Shown one piece after another: positions 48,913 through 59,885 of a stretch of DNA of 64,000 nucleotides. This DNA comes from Rhizomys pruinosus (Eukaryota > Chordata > Mammalia > Rodentia > Spalacidae), in contig VZQC01006700.1 of NCBI GenBank assembly GCA_009823505.1, forward strand, positions 381,202 through 445,201, given 5' to 3'. The notes beneath the pieces were generated by a model, which ran no database searches, was not told where the DNA came from, and was given only the letters and a program-made list of their open reading frames with translations. The translations under genes were made by a program, and so were the position numbers. The number at the start of each line of letters is the position of its first letter. The stretch's first letter is position 1.

Positions 48913-50215
48913 AGATAGACTCTCCCTCACTCAGCTGTGGTCCCTTGCCAGTAACTCCTCAGCTAAGGCTGTGGCATCCTGCTCATTGCCCTAGCTCTAT
49001 GCTGTTTTTTATCTGACTGAACTTGCATGGTTCTTGTGTATGCTACAAATAATGCTGTAACTGTATAGGAGTAAGTTTCCAGGAGCCTGGAGGACTCCTT
49101 TGCCTTATGTTCAGTACCACTCCTGATTCTTACAATCTTTCAGGCCCCTCTTCCACAATGGTCCCTTAAAATTGGGTGCATGAGATTTATTATTAAAAAG
49201 TCCTACCTGAATCCATACACTCCGTAGTCTCTTATTCTCTACATTTTCATTAGTTGTGGCCTTTTATATTCATGACCTTCTACTGCATGAGGAAGCTGCT
49301 GCTGAGAGTTGAGAGATCTATTAGTAATCTCTCTACATACTCTTTTACTATGGACCATGAACTTTAGTGGAGAGGGTCCATTGTCAAAGTGTCACTTAAA
49401 GTTGGGCATCACACAGACACTTATTCTGTATGTGTGACCAGTTGTAGAATTTTATAATAGTCTCTGTTTTAAAAATAAGTTTCTTTGATGAGTGTTGACT
49501 GGTTTTATAAGTCTGTATTATGAGGACACCTATTTAACATACAGTAAGAAATTACATTTATCGAAGGATTTGACAGATATAGAGTTTTTCTCTTGGCTCT
49601 ATGATTTCTCTCATTTGGGAGAAATTGGACATGTTTACAGTACCACATGTGAGTTCCATACCTTTGAGCAGGCTTTAAGCCCAATTACATTATTGTTGAT
49701 TAAGCCCAAGATATACGAGCCATTACTACACCAATATAATTTGCTGTGCCAGTCACTGCTGTGGTTGTAGGGCTTTAAGAGTTGGGCCATTGATGGATTT
49801 TTCTCCCCTAGGAGCTTGCATAGTGTCCTCCAAAAGAAATGAGGGCTTGTCTTCAAAGAAAAAGCTTCCAAGTCAGTTCTAGAACCATTACCTTAAGTCT
49901 TGTTTGAAGTATGCCATGTCTTGACTATTAGGTCTTACCTTCAAGTTCTGAGAGGTAACAAGGGCTGTGGCGATCACCTGTGTAATTTTTGGAGTTTCTT
50001 GGAATACCATGACTAACAACTCAAAGGGAAATTCCACTCTCTGGCACTGTTTCTTGTTACATGGCCTTCAGGTATACACATGCAGTCATGTGAAGCGGTT
50101 GTATGTGCAGTTTTTTCAGTAGACTTTCAAACTAATATTCTTTCTTATGGTTTTGACACCACTTAACTCTTGTTTATCTTTTATTCTTTTTCCGTTTAGC
50201 CTTTTTTCTTCCCTC
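48913..50215 (-). mobile_element. L1 3'UTR, antisense copy
   Basis: Placed tail to tail with the preceding sense copy. CTGAACTTGCATGGTTCTTG (49017) matches 15264, and 49525-50140 matches 24690-25300. Confidence 0.7.
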
Positions 50216-50497
50216 TCCTGTTAAAATACCTTTATTTTCTCCATTATCCCCTTGATAATACTGTATCAGTCTCCTATTATCGTCCTTATTTTGAGCCCAT
50301 TCTTCTCATTTACCAATTTGCCCATTGTTAACCTCTGTCCCCTACTATCTCCCTCTAAGGATTTGGAGTTAAGATCCACAAATGAGAAAGAACACTAAAT
50401 CATTTTATGTAAGTATATATCCTGACATAAGTAGTCAAGCAAATGGAAAGAAATCATGGAAGTAAAGAGAATCAAAGCCTTAGAAAGGGGAATTTGG
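50216..50497. other. No gene recognised
   Basis: Probably L1-derived (TCCACAAATGAGAAAGAACA resembles a reversed 3' end), but too short to assign. Confidence 0.35.
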
Positions 50498-50692
50498 GGG
50501 ACTGGAGAGATAGCCTAGTGGTTAAGAGTCCCACTGCTCTTGCAGAGGACCAGGTTCCATCCCAGCACCCACTGTGGCTGAGAACGGTTCTTTAATTCAA
50601 TTCCAGGGGATGTGAACTCTTCTTCTTCTGGCCTCTGGGTGCACAAACCTACATGCAGACAGTACATTCATACACATAAAAAAAAAAGGGAA
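50498..50692 (+). repeat. B2-type SINE, sense, with small deletions
   Basis: GGGACTGGAGAGATAGCCTA head and TGCTCTTGCAGAGGACC, shortened in the body, A-rich tail. Confidence 0.88.
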
Positions 50693-50794
50693 TTGGAGAT
50701 AAGAGGAAAGAAGAGCATCAGGGTATGGCACCATGAACTCGGTATTATCAAGGAAAAATGGGAAAATGGGGACACTTTAAATAGGGGTAAGTGT

Positions 50795-51030
50795 GTGGGG
50801 GGAGAGATTAGCCTAGCGGTTAAGAGCACGACTCTGCGGGTGCAGAGGACGGGCCGGGTTCGATCGCCAGCAACCCCATGGGCGGCGCTAAAACCGTCGT
50901 GTAACTCCCAATTCCAGGGAGAACTCCAGTTCCAGGGATAATCCGAGACCCTGCGTCTGACCGTGCCCGGCATCGCACGCAGGCATGGGGCGCAGACCTG
51001 CATGCAGCAATCATTCAGTACACATAAAAA
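50795..51030 (+). repeat. B2-type SINE, sense, with many small insertions
   Basis: Recognisable from GGGGGAGAGATTAGCCTAGC to CATGCAGCAATCATTCAGTA. Extra single bases, mostly C or G, are scattered along the body, unlike the copies at 21707 and 22091. Confidence 0.85.
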
Positions 51031-51079
51031 ATAAAATAGAAGTGAAAAAAATTGGAAAAAAAAATACAAAAGAAAAAAG

Positions 51080-51435
51080 AACAAATAATAAGGGAAGGTG
51101 TGGAGGAGTGGCGGGTAGGGCAGGGAGAACAGGAGTGAGGATATCTACATAATGCAGCAGGGGGACTCATATTAGCCTAAAAACCTAAGTGAAAAGGAAT
51201 TTACTTAACATTCAATATCTACATATGGATCCATGTAGCTATGGAGCCTGAAAAGGCAAAAACAAATACAACAGTGCAGAGAAACCTTTCTTTGAGTTTT
51301 GGGGCAGTATAGTACAAAAGACTTCCCAAAATACACAGGCTACTGTCACAGCTATTGATTGTCTCTGAGAATTTGATACTCTATTGCTGAAGACAGGACA
51401 TACTTTTGAGGACTAAATTTAAAGCAATGGAGCTG
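51080..51435 (+). mobile_element. L1 3'UTR, sense
   Basis: GCTGAAGACAGGACATACTT and TAAAGCAATGGAGCTGG match 47679-47730. Confidence 0.65.
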
Positions 51436-51600
51436 GATTTTATGATTTCATCTTTCTTTATTGCAAAGTAGAACTACATTGTATAAATGTACACCACCTT
51501 TTATCACTATTTCACAGTTGAGGGGACTTAAATCATTTCTATTTTTTTTTTTTAAAATTATTTTTTTTAGGGATTCTACAATTAAGTGAACACAGTTGTT
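51436..51600 (-). mobile_element. L1 ORF2 end, antisense
   Basis: CATCTTTCTTTATTGCAAAG and TTGTATAAATGTACACCACC are the reverse complement of the sequence for YIYTMEFY. Confidence 0.65.
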
Positions 51601-52700
51601 TTCAAGATAACATTATGTTGCTCAGTTTGCCATACAGTTAGGTAATGGTGCATTTTGCAATTATCTAAGTCCAAATTTTGAACAACCCAAGGTTCCCAAA
51701 TCCATTGGAGAAGCTTGTATGCACAGGCTGTTGATCAATTACGGAGTCCAGACGATATTGTTGTAGTTTCATGGAATTCACCCCTATTTCCAGCCCTTAC
51801 ATTCTATCATGCCTCCTCTTCCGCAATTTTGTTCCCTGGGCTTTGGAAGGGGTAAAACAAGTGGGTGAGAGAGAAAACAGTCTACTTTCTTTGGAGTGGC
51901 GTTTTGACTCTAGTCTGTTCAGATGTTTCCCTTCATGGGTTGACAGCTTTTCCAGCGATACCTTTTTAGTCATACAAACAAAGCACAAGAAATTGGGATG
52001 TACAGGTATTTAAGCAGTACTAATTATTAGTCAAGCTAAGCTGTTGAGGCATGGACACAGATGCTTGGATGGTAGCTGGATGCTAACACACAAAACTGGT
52101 GGTTTTCTTCATAAAGCAGTGACAATCTTATTGCTGGCTATAATATCTCCTAACACTTAGAAGGAAATAAGATGGCGCATCCACTGTGAAGTATATAAGT
52201 TCCCCAGAGGAAGAGAGCTATAGCCATATATTTGGAGATATATATTATATATATAATAATGGTATATATAATAATATATATAGTATTAGGAAACCAACTT
52301 GGCTGCCACTGTTGGAACGGTAATCATCGGCAGGCTGTTGAGTTGTAGCTGATACTGACGAGAGGGAATCGTTGCATTGCTGAGGGAGAACAAATTTGGC
52401 TATATTGACTTTAGTGACCTTTGTAAACAACTCTCTGGCATTTCAGCAGGCCATTTTTACGCTAGCAAGTGACGTCACATAACATTTTTTCATTCGCTCA
52501 CACCAGGCGTCTAAGAGATCGACAACAGGGACTTACTGCAGGAACTTTCTCATCAACATTGATTTTTATGACCCACTATAAGGCAACAGGCCTTTATAAT
52601 TTGGGAGTGGGGGTTCGAATCCCCTACCAACATCCCTAGCAGAATAATCATTGCTGATGTCAGAGCTTCAAAGTCTTAGATGAAATAGTTTTGCTTAATT
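51573..52700 (-). mobile_element. unnamed LTR-type retroelement fragment (copy C)
   Basis: 51671-52690 follows 9181-10150 of copy A in order: GAACAACCCAAGGTTCCCA, GGAGAAGCTTGTATGCACA, CAGCCCTTACATTCTA, CTCCTCTTCCGCAA, CCCTTCATGGGTTGACAGCT. 51573-51680 extends the match to the reversed copy at 56860-57015. Scattered small indels are frequent. Confidence 0.65.
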
Positions 52701-53610
52701 ACACAGCATAAAACAACCCATTTACTATGAATTGGCGGCTCTAGAATAGAAAGAGGGAGAAGAAAAAAAGAGGGAAGTTATCGCGTATTCAGCGAAAAAT
52801 TAATATGCCTAGTCAGTCAGAATTAAGAACCAAAGATGTAAGTTCGTACACATGTTTATATAGGAAATTACACTGAAGAGCACAAATTGGGCGAAATAAG
52901 ATTACAACAATTATAGAGGACTTAGTATAATACAATATCACCAAGCCATGGTTTTTATATCTTGATTACAGCCTACACAACGGGAGAGGGATGTAGGTAA
53001 GGATGTCTCAGTATGCATGGAAAGGTATAACACTACTCACTCTAGGGCCCATTACTAAAACTAAACTTACCACCTCAATAAACATAGACACACCGAGAAT
53101 GCTCCAAGCTCTGCCTGACAGTCGCTACTAACTTGCTAGTTCCACAAGCTATGTGAAAAGTGCAGGACATAGTAAAAATCACGCGGACAAAATGAGGAGA
53201 GCTGTGTGACTAACAAGACAATCAAACAAAAGGAAAAGAGAAAATGATAATAATAAAAAGAGAAGGAAGAAGGAAAGGAGTCACACAAAAACGAATACAC
53301 AGAATAGAATAAAAAAGGAGAGGACCCAAAAGCACGTAGTAGTAGATCAACTATTCTGCATCTGGATCGACTCTTTGCTAGGTCATCTAGCTGGAATCGA
53401 GTCGCGTAAGAACCGATCCCATGCGGGTGGATCATGTATTTCAGTTGCACAGTACTCTGTGTGTGCCTACAGCGGCCTTTACGTAATGGCCTTCCCACCC
53501 TACAGTCCAGATCTATAAGGGCCTAACCCTCTTTTCCTACGTCTTGTCAACACTGTGCTGTCAGCGTGTTCTTTGTAAACTAGAGTAGCCAATCAGCGGA
53601 ACGCAAAAAG
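52701..53610. other. CpG-rich, unrecognised segment
   Basis: About 0.9 kb without a recognised repeat, with CpG dinucleotides spread throughout, unlike the rest of the window. No convincing coding sequence; a 120-codon minus-strand frame (53136-53498) has no recognised domain. Confidence 0.45.
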
Positions 53611-54690
53611 AGGGGTCGCGAAGGAACGGAGGCGCACCTGCACCATGGGGAAGAAGGCTGAAGCGCCTGTGTCAAAGCCTAGCTTCCGCTCAAGGACCCC
53701 GGGCATGCGGAGGGCGGCAAGAAACAGAGGGCAAGTCCACCATGGGCGTTCCGGACCTCCCAAAGTGCCAAGCCTTGGCTGTTGTCTGTGACCCCTTCAC
53801 ATGTTCAACACCAGAACCATATAGGGACTCTTACACGGTTCCAAGTCCTGCTTCTGGCTCGAGATGGAGGCGCAGGCCCCTTCTGGAACACAGCTTCTGT
53901 GTGCTGATCCTCAGGAAATTCTCCCAGAAGATTTCACCACAGTGAGGCTGGTTTCTTGTTACTTACAGCTGATTTTCAGCCCCAGCTAACCAGCAATCAT
54001 TATCCCAGTACAACAAAAGCTTTCACGGCAGTTTCTGGTCTCTTGTTACTTTACAGCTGATTCTTCAGCCCCAGCTGACCAGAACCCACAGTTAAACAGT
54101 ACTGATGAGCTCTGCGCCCCTTTGAAACTAGAAACTTCACAGGCCAGGCCTCCACCTTCTACAAGTTCTTTTCACAAAAACTGTTCCAATTCCACAGCCA
54201 CGATGCTTATAGGCATTCAATGATTGTTCTAGCCCAAATTTCCAAACACCTCCACCATCCTTAACCAAAACACCAAGGTCAGGTACGTCTCTGCCAACCA
54301 GACCCCACTCTCGGTACCAATTTTCTGTTCTAAGGTTGTCTTCCATTGCTGTGACACAACACTCTGCCCAACACAATTTGGGGAGGAAAGGGGTTGGTAG
54401 GCAGCTTACATCTACCGGGGGTCCAAGTTCATACGTAGGGAGCGCAAACCGAATTCAGCGCAGGAACCTGGAGGCCATGGAGGACTGCTGTTCACTGCTT
54501 GCTACTCTGGCTCATGCCCAACCTCCCTCTTATACTTCAATGCTCAACAATCAAAGAACAATATCAACACAGATGTGGCCAAGGCATACAATGGAGCCAT
54601 CCCCACCGAGGCTCCAGCACCCAGGGTGTCAGTGGACACAAGCACCAGCACACCACTCTCGCCCAGCCCAGACCACATTCTCCAGGTAGG
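53611..54690. mobile_element. second copy of the RMER1-like element, error-rich
   Basis: Follows 26850-27670 of the first copy: GTGCCAAGCCTTGGCTGxTx, GAACCATATAGG, CCAAGTCCTGCTTCTGGCTC, GTCTCTTGTTAC, ending with the TTGTCTTCCATTGCTGTGAC block at 54338. The extreme left part (53611-53740) aligns only with many small insertions. Confidence 0.7.
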
Positions 54691-54699
54691 CACATGTAG

Positions 54700-55084
54700 A
54701 AGATGGGTAGGGTGTATATATGTGTGTGTGGTGTGTATGTCGTGTGGTGTGTGTATGTTGTGTGGTATGTGTTGTGGGTGTTATGTGTGTGTGTGTATGT
54801 GTGTGTATGTGTGTGTGTGTCGAGTTGTGTGTGTAGTGTGTGTGTGTCATGTGTCTGTGTGTATGTGTTGTGGGTGTATGTGGTGTGTGTATGTGTAGGG
54901 TGTAATGTGTGTGTGTCTGGAGTGCTAGTTGTGTCGGTGGTGTTAATGTGTGTTGTATGTGTGTGTCTCTGTGAATGTGTGAGTCAGTGTGGATGTAATG
55001 TTTTTGTGTGTGTCTGTGGGTGTGGGTGTGTCTGTGGTGTGTGTGTTCTTTGTTCCTTTTGTGTGTGGGTGTTTTTGTTTGTTT
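54700..55084 (+). repeat. variable GT-rich tract
   Basis: About 385 nt dominated by GTGTGT with irregular TATG, GGTGT and CTGTG interruptions. Long cysteine/valine or histidine/threonine frames here are products of the repeat. Confidence 0.92.
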
Positions 55085-55214
55085 CTTCGCCGAACCCACC
55101 ACCCCGTTCGGGGGGGCGCTCGGGGGGCGGTGGGGGGTTCCCTGCTCATGTGGGTAGCCTTCCTTGCCCAACATGGCCGCAGTCGCCGGATTGCTCCCCC
55201 GCCCCCCCTCACCC
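55085..55214. other. GC-rich block ending at an N
   Basis: 130 nt with G and C homopolymers (for example GTTCGGGGGGGCGCTCGGGG), abrupt against AT-rich neighbours and ending at N 55215. It looks more like a low-quality contig end than a CpG island. Confidence 0.5.
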
Positions 55215-55215
55215 N

Positions 55216-55249
<34 letters not shown>

Positions 55250-55310
55250 CCTAAATATATACATGTATGTATATGTGTATATATATGTATATATGTATAT
55301 ACATATATGC
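55216..55310 (+). repeat. (TA)n / (TATG)n microsatellite
   Basis: TA units from 55216, then ATGTATAT variants, starting immediately after an N. Confidence 0.95.
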
Positions 55311-55590
55311 AATACAAGTTGGAGAGAACAACAACAAAAGAACTGGAAAAAAAAACAACTGAAACAGTGAAGTTCTCCACAAAACAATAAAAGCAATAAA
55401 CCTCTGCTTTGAAAAAAAAAAACTCTGGAAAGACTCAGAAAAAGATGTAAGACATGTATGGCAGAGTGCATGAACTCAGGTGGGGTGGGGGGCATGGAAA
55501 GGGAAATGACTCTAAATTGGATTGAGAAATGATGTATGATGTATGAAAAAGTCTAATAACAATAAAAATATATTTTTAAAAAAACCAAAT
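55311..55590 (+). mobile_element. L1 3'UTR end, sense
   Basis: AAAAGATGTAAGACATGTATG and GCAGAGTGCATGAACT match 33906-33950. Ends in an A-rich tail. Confidence 0.85.
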
Positions 55591-55594
55591 GAGT

Positions 55595-55905
55595 TCTCTA
55601 TGAACAGAGGTATCCATGGACCTGAATTCACCATGGAGTTATTTTTCCATGAAAGGTATTCTTCATAGGCTGAGCTCTCCATGGGTTGAATTTCCATGGC
55701 CTGATTTCTCTTTGAGCTGAGTTCTCCATGGACTGAGTTCCCCATGGACTAATATCTCCATGTACTGATGTATCCATGGTCTGAATTCTCCACGGAATGG
55801 CTTCTTCATTGACTTTTTTCTCCATGATCTTAGTTTTCCATAGCCTGAGCACTCCAAGGCCTGAAGTCTCCATGGATTGAGATATCCATGGCCTGACTTT
55901 TCCGT
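55595..55905 (+). repeat. 16-bp minisatellite, about 19 units
   Basis: CCATGG-like cores sit 16 nt apart from 55597 to 55901, with one +1 and one -1 shift. The consensus is about TCTCCATGGACTGAGT. Units differ by point changes. Since 16 is not a multiple of 3, the minus-strand frames across it are not conserved coding repeats. Confidence 0.93.
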
Positions 55906-56560
55906 GTGTGGGAAAATTCAGTTAAGTTGGGTATGAATGGGCTAGTATTCCAACCAGTGCCCCTAGTGCATAAGTGGGAGTCATGGGACCTCTATGGCCA
56001 CACCCATGGGGAGGATGTGGTGGCACAATGGTCTGGGATTTGGCCCTGGGAAATGAAGTCACCCTGCCTATAAAACCTGACCATTTTCAGACAAATTCTC
56101 TGCATTTGGATACTTAAAAATAAATAAAAATATTAAAGGGAGAATGCCAGCATTCCTTGTCCATCATTCCAGCTTTCAGGTCTGCCACATTGTGAACTTG
56201 CCTGCAAATGCTATGTTTGTGGCTCCCACCATACCTGTGGGTCTCTTTGGACCTGTGAGTTCCCCCAAACCTGAAGTTTCCTAAGCCCAGCATTGTATTT
56301 CCAAACCTCTGTGATCCCGGGCTTCCTTGGGTGGCACAAATTCAGGCACCTCCAGACCTGTGAGTTTCTTGGCTCCAGTGTTTTTTTCTACCATTCCAGT
56401 CCATGGGACCTAGCTCATATCATGTGGCTTTTATACTGGCCAAGCTTGGTCAGTTATTTTCATAACCTCCCCTGCCTGGTGCAGTCTTCCCCGTACTCTC
56501 AGGCATATCTAGCATTGTGCAGCCTGCACATCATGCCTGGAAGTACAAGTCAAGAGTTAC
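55905..56560 (+). mobile_element. LTR-like sequence (copy D, sense)
   Basis: Begins TGTGTGGGAAAATTCAG. It contains CCACACCCATGGGGAGG, GGGATTTGGCCCTGGGAAATG, TATAAAA at 56069-56075 and AATAAA near 56119-56126. The first blocks match the reverse complement of 8760-8890. The right end is uncertain because a CTTT repeat follows. Confidence 0.5.
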
Positions 56561-56572
56561 ATTTGCACATTT

Positions 56573-56581
56573 TCTTTCTTT

Positions 56582-56670
<89 letters not shown>

Positions 56671-56683
56671 TTTCTTTCTTTCT
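56573..56683 (+). repeat. (CTTT)n microsatellite ending at an N
   Basis: About 27 units, directly followed by N 56684. Confidence 0.97.
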
Positions 56684-56684
56684 N

Positions 56685-57020
56685 AACCTGAACAGACTAG
56701 AGTCCAAAATGACAACTCCAAAGAAAGTAGACTTTTCTTCTCACCCATTTGTGCCCCTTTCCCAAAGCCCAGGGAACAAACTGCGGAAGAGGAGGCATGG
56801 TAGAATATAAGGGCTGCAGAGAGATAGGGGTGAATCATGAGACTACAGGAATATAGTCTGGACTCCTAATTGATCAACATGTCTGTGCATACAAGCTTCT
56901 CCAACTGGACAAATTTGGACATAGGTACTTGCAAAATGCACCAGTTATCTACTTGTATGACAAACTGAGTAACATCAATGATATCTGCAAACAACTGTGT
57001 CATTATATTGTAGAATCCCT
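56685..57020 (+). mobile_element. unnamed LTR-type retroelement fragment (copy D, internal)
   Basis: Reverse complement of 51573-51930 (copy C): AAAGAAAGTAGACTTTTCTTC, CTGCGGAAGAGGAGGCATGG, GTGCATACAAGCTTCTCCAA, GATTGTAGAATCCC-like end. It is in reverse relative to copies A to C. Confidence 0.7.
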
Positions 57021-57499
57021 TAAAAATAAACAAATAAAAAAATGAAAAAAATATTTTTAAATAAAAAAAAAATTCTGCTTTCCAGTGGTACTAGTCACAC
57101 CTCAAGAACTTGGTGGTTACTAGTAGCTGGCCACTATGCTGATCAACACAGAGCAATTTTATCTTCATTGAAAATTCTACTGGGCAGGGTTGGCCTAGAG
57201 ACTCAAATCAAATCATGCAATGGTATTTCTAATTAAGTTAAAAGAAACAACTGAAAAATTTAGGACAGTTCAAGGCACTGTGCCAGGTTATGGTGCTATA
57301 AACACACAGGATACCAGAATAGTTGTCTTGATGAACAGCCTAATGGGTAGTATTCGCATTATAGGAACTATTATTTCATTCATTTGGGTTCACAGAGAAT
57401 AAAAATCACAAACACTTTTACAGGAATACTGGTTACAGCTAATGCCTACATCCTCTATAGCAGAAGATTCTGCACATGCAGAAAAGAACGTTTCACTAC
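57021..57499 (-). other. Atp2b1: Atp2b1 downstream intron (partial)
   Basis: This sequence follows the GTAGTG donor of the 57500-57737 exon. It is A-rich near 57044-57075. No repeat or exon was recognised in it before the LTR-element fragment at 56685-57020. Confidence 0.6.
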
Positions 57500-57737
57500 C
57501 TCAGGTCTCACAGGATCTTCAATGCCCACAACAGCAATGCATGTAAGGCCGGTGACAATATCATTTTCATTATCCCATTCTGGTTCTGGTTCTCCTGCTG
57601 GGAAATCTCTGAATGCAAGACATATGGTTCTCAGGCCTTCTGATGCCATCGGTTCAATCACAGTTTTTACAATATCGTCACGGTCCCTTGGTCTGAATAC
57701 TTTTGCCTCACCATTAGCACTCAAGATTTTGAAACAC
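57500..57737 (-). CDS. Atp2b1: Atp2b1 (PMCA1) internal coding exon, end of N domain into P domain
   Basis: This 238-nt exon continues the pump directly after the exon at 60793-61034. Its first G completes the split lysine codon (AA|G), giving [17 protein letters not shown], and it ends in phase 0 after DPVRPE. Visible parts are the [20 protein letters not shown] stretch, the PMCA1-type [14 protein letters not shown] segment, and the DPVRPE sequence (the DPxR motif near the P domain hinge). The acceptor is a short pyrimidine run ending TTTTAG. The donor reads GTAGTG, weaker than consensus at position +5. The next exon should begin with codons for V-P-D-A; I did not find it in the 57.5 kb that follows on this strand. 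The [12 protein letters not shown] stretch separates it from PMCA2 and PMCA4 as I remember them. Confidence 0.94.
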
Positions 57738-57884
57738 CTAAAAGGAAATGTTGAATCCAAATATCAATAACTAAAAATAATGGTTAATGCCATTTAAGCA
57801 AACTGGAAGGGCAAGAGAGGAATCATGGGTCTGACATCGGGAACTCAGGGAGTTCTACATGCTGCATTTTTATGGACTTAGTCC

Positions 57885-57887
<3 letters not shown>

Positions 57888-57945
<58 letters not shown>

Positions 57946-58095
57946 GTCTTTTTGAGACAGGGTCTCCCTTTAGTCCCACCTGGCCTGGAACTCGCTATGT
58001 AGACTAGGCTGGCCTTGAACTCACACAGATCTGCTTGCCTCTGCCTCCCAAGTGTTGGGATTAATTAAAGGTGTGTGCTACCATGCCTGGCTCTA
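57888..58095 (-). repeat. (CT)n with antisense B1
   Basis: CT units to 57940, then an antisense B1 from CTTTTTGAGACAGGGTCTCC to GCTACCATGCCTGGC. Lies in the Atp2b1 intron. Confidence 0.94.
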
Positions 58096-58934
58096 TTTGT
58101 TTCTCTTTACAAAACAGTTCTACTCATTACAGCTCTCATTTGCAAGTTCTCTATCACTTATAAAATCAGTAAATATCTTTTGGAAATGTTTCTAAAATTT
58201 TATGAGGTCATGCTGAAAATACATACTCTTTTTAAAGAAAAAGGCCAAGTTCAATCAACCCCTTACCTGACAGATTATTTCAACTCCTACATTGTTTTAA
58301 TGGGGGAGGGGGAGTGGAAGATGATTAAGATGTTGTGCATGAAATACACAAAAATTAAAAAAAAATCATTAAAATAAGCATTTTATCAAAGAAAAGGTAT
58401 CAAATAGTTTAATTTTTAGTGAAACTAACTCCAAGATTTTTTCCACTATGTAATGATGTCACACCTCTCTATACTCCTCTTCTATGGAGGTGGCTTGTTA
58501 AATCCACATCTCTGTTCTGATTGTTTTCTAAAGTTTTTCACCACTGCTAGTGTTCCACCTAAATATTTTAACTTGAACAGAAAAGACTGGGTGCTGCCTC
58601 CTCACTGCCCATGCTGTGGGCATCCACGCTATACCAACTGCTTTGATAACTCTAAAATTTCACCTGAATACTGCTTCTCCATCCTCTAGGAAATATTATC
58701 ACCCAAGTACTACATTTCCTTCCTCTGAACATTCAGTCTCTTCAGTATGTGCACTGCCCTGTCTGTATTCCACACTACCACCTTCCATTGGCTCTTCCCT
58801 TTCAGGTTGAGGTAATGTAACTGCCAATAGCCATTCACTGGTCTCTGGTATGAGCCAATCCTTTTTCCTCAACCTAACTTACTTCCTGATTCAAGAATTA
58901 CTTTAAGTCACTCCTCCTCCCCTCACTGCCTTTT

Positions 58935-59038
58935 TCTTAGTGACTAGACTTCACTATGTGGCACAAGCTGGTCTCAAATTTCTGAGCCTCCTGTCTCCCA
59001 GTGCTGGGATTACACATATGCCCTACTATGCCCTGCTT
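58935..59038 (-). repeat. degenerate B1/ID-B1-type SINE, antisense
   Basis: CTAGACTTCACTATGTGGCA, CTGTCTCCCAGTGCTGGGAT and TATGCCCTGC follow the antisense B1 order but are strongly diverged. In the Atp2b1 intron. Confidence 0.6.
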
Positions 59039-59656
59039 TCAGTCACAGAGCTTTGATGATCTGTCTGATGAAAAAAAAACCTTTAGTTGTATTACTTAAT
59101 TTATTTCACTCTTACATGCCCAGTCTAACATTGAAGCCTTTAGAGCAAAATTTAAAGACCATAGTGAGTTATTGTATATTTATTATCCATCAATCTCCAT
59201 GAAAGAAATCTATATGCAGTACTTTAGTCTCAGAGTTGCTGATTGCCACCCCCTTTTCCAATTTAGGAAAATGGAAAGAGGATAAAAAAATCTACCTCGG
59301 ATCTCCAAACTAATTAGTTGCTGGGCAAAGAGTTAAAGCCTTAGTGATTTCTGATTCAAAAATTTCTCCTTTGCCCCTTACCTGCTATCAAGTAAGTCAG
59401 GACTATATGACAGGTTTCTAACCTCTCACACTAAAATCATAAAAGCAAGTATTCTGTAGGGAGAAGAGAGCTGTATGTGGCCTGCGTGCCACAAACCCGC
59501 CTCATTTACTGATGAATTACAAAGTAGATACTCCCACCTACAGCAGTACACTGCTTCCTTTCCCCTCCTGCAGCTTCCTTCACCTTGATGTCCTCACTTT
59601 ATACCTATAACCCCATTTTAAATCCTGTATCAATCATCTTAAACACTTGTATCCAG

Positions 59657-59885
59657 TTGGGAACGTGTAGCTCAGTTGGTCAAGTGCTTGCCTAGCATGC
59701 TTGAGATCTGGAGTTAGATAGCTGGCACTACATAAACCAGGTATGGTGGCAAATGCCTATAATCCCAGCACTAGGAAGGTGGAGGCAAGATCAGAGGCTC
59801 AAGGTCCTCCTTTGCCTACATAGAGTTCCAGGCTAGCCTGTGATACTGAGACCTTTTCTCAAAACAAACAATAAACAAGTAAATA
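59657..59885 (+). repeat. ID-B1 composite SINE, sense
   Basis: A tRNA/ID-like head (GTGTAGCTCAGTTGGTCAAG, TGCCTAGCATGC) is joined to a B1-like body (AGGTATGGTGGCAAATGCCT, GAGACCTTTTCTCAAAAC). In the Atp2b1 intron. Confidence 0.8.

Noticed and set aside
53644..53760. Apparent first exon beginning MGKKAEAPVSKPSFRSRTPG with a CCAAT box upstream
   Set aside because: The DNA aligns, with many small insertions, to 26850-26990 of the RMER1-like element, so the frame is an artefact of an error-rich repeat copy.
54629..55495. 288-codon minus-strand frame rich in His/Thr and an N-spanning stretch
   Set aside because: It is a product of the GT repeat, the GC-rich block and the TA repeat, and it crosses an N.
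55512..55873. Repetitive minus-strand protein with MENSA / HGE-like units
   Set aside because: The DNA period is 16 nt, not a multiple of three, so units fall into different frames; it is a minisatellite, not a repeat protein.
59657..59730. Functional tRNA gene
   Set aside because: The tRNA-like A-box region is the head of an ID-B1 SINE and is continuous with a B1 body and A-rich tail.
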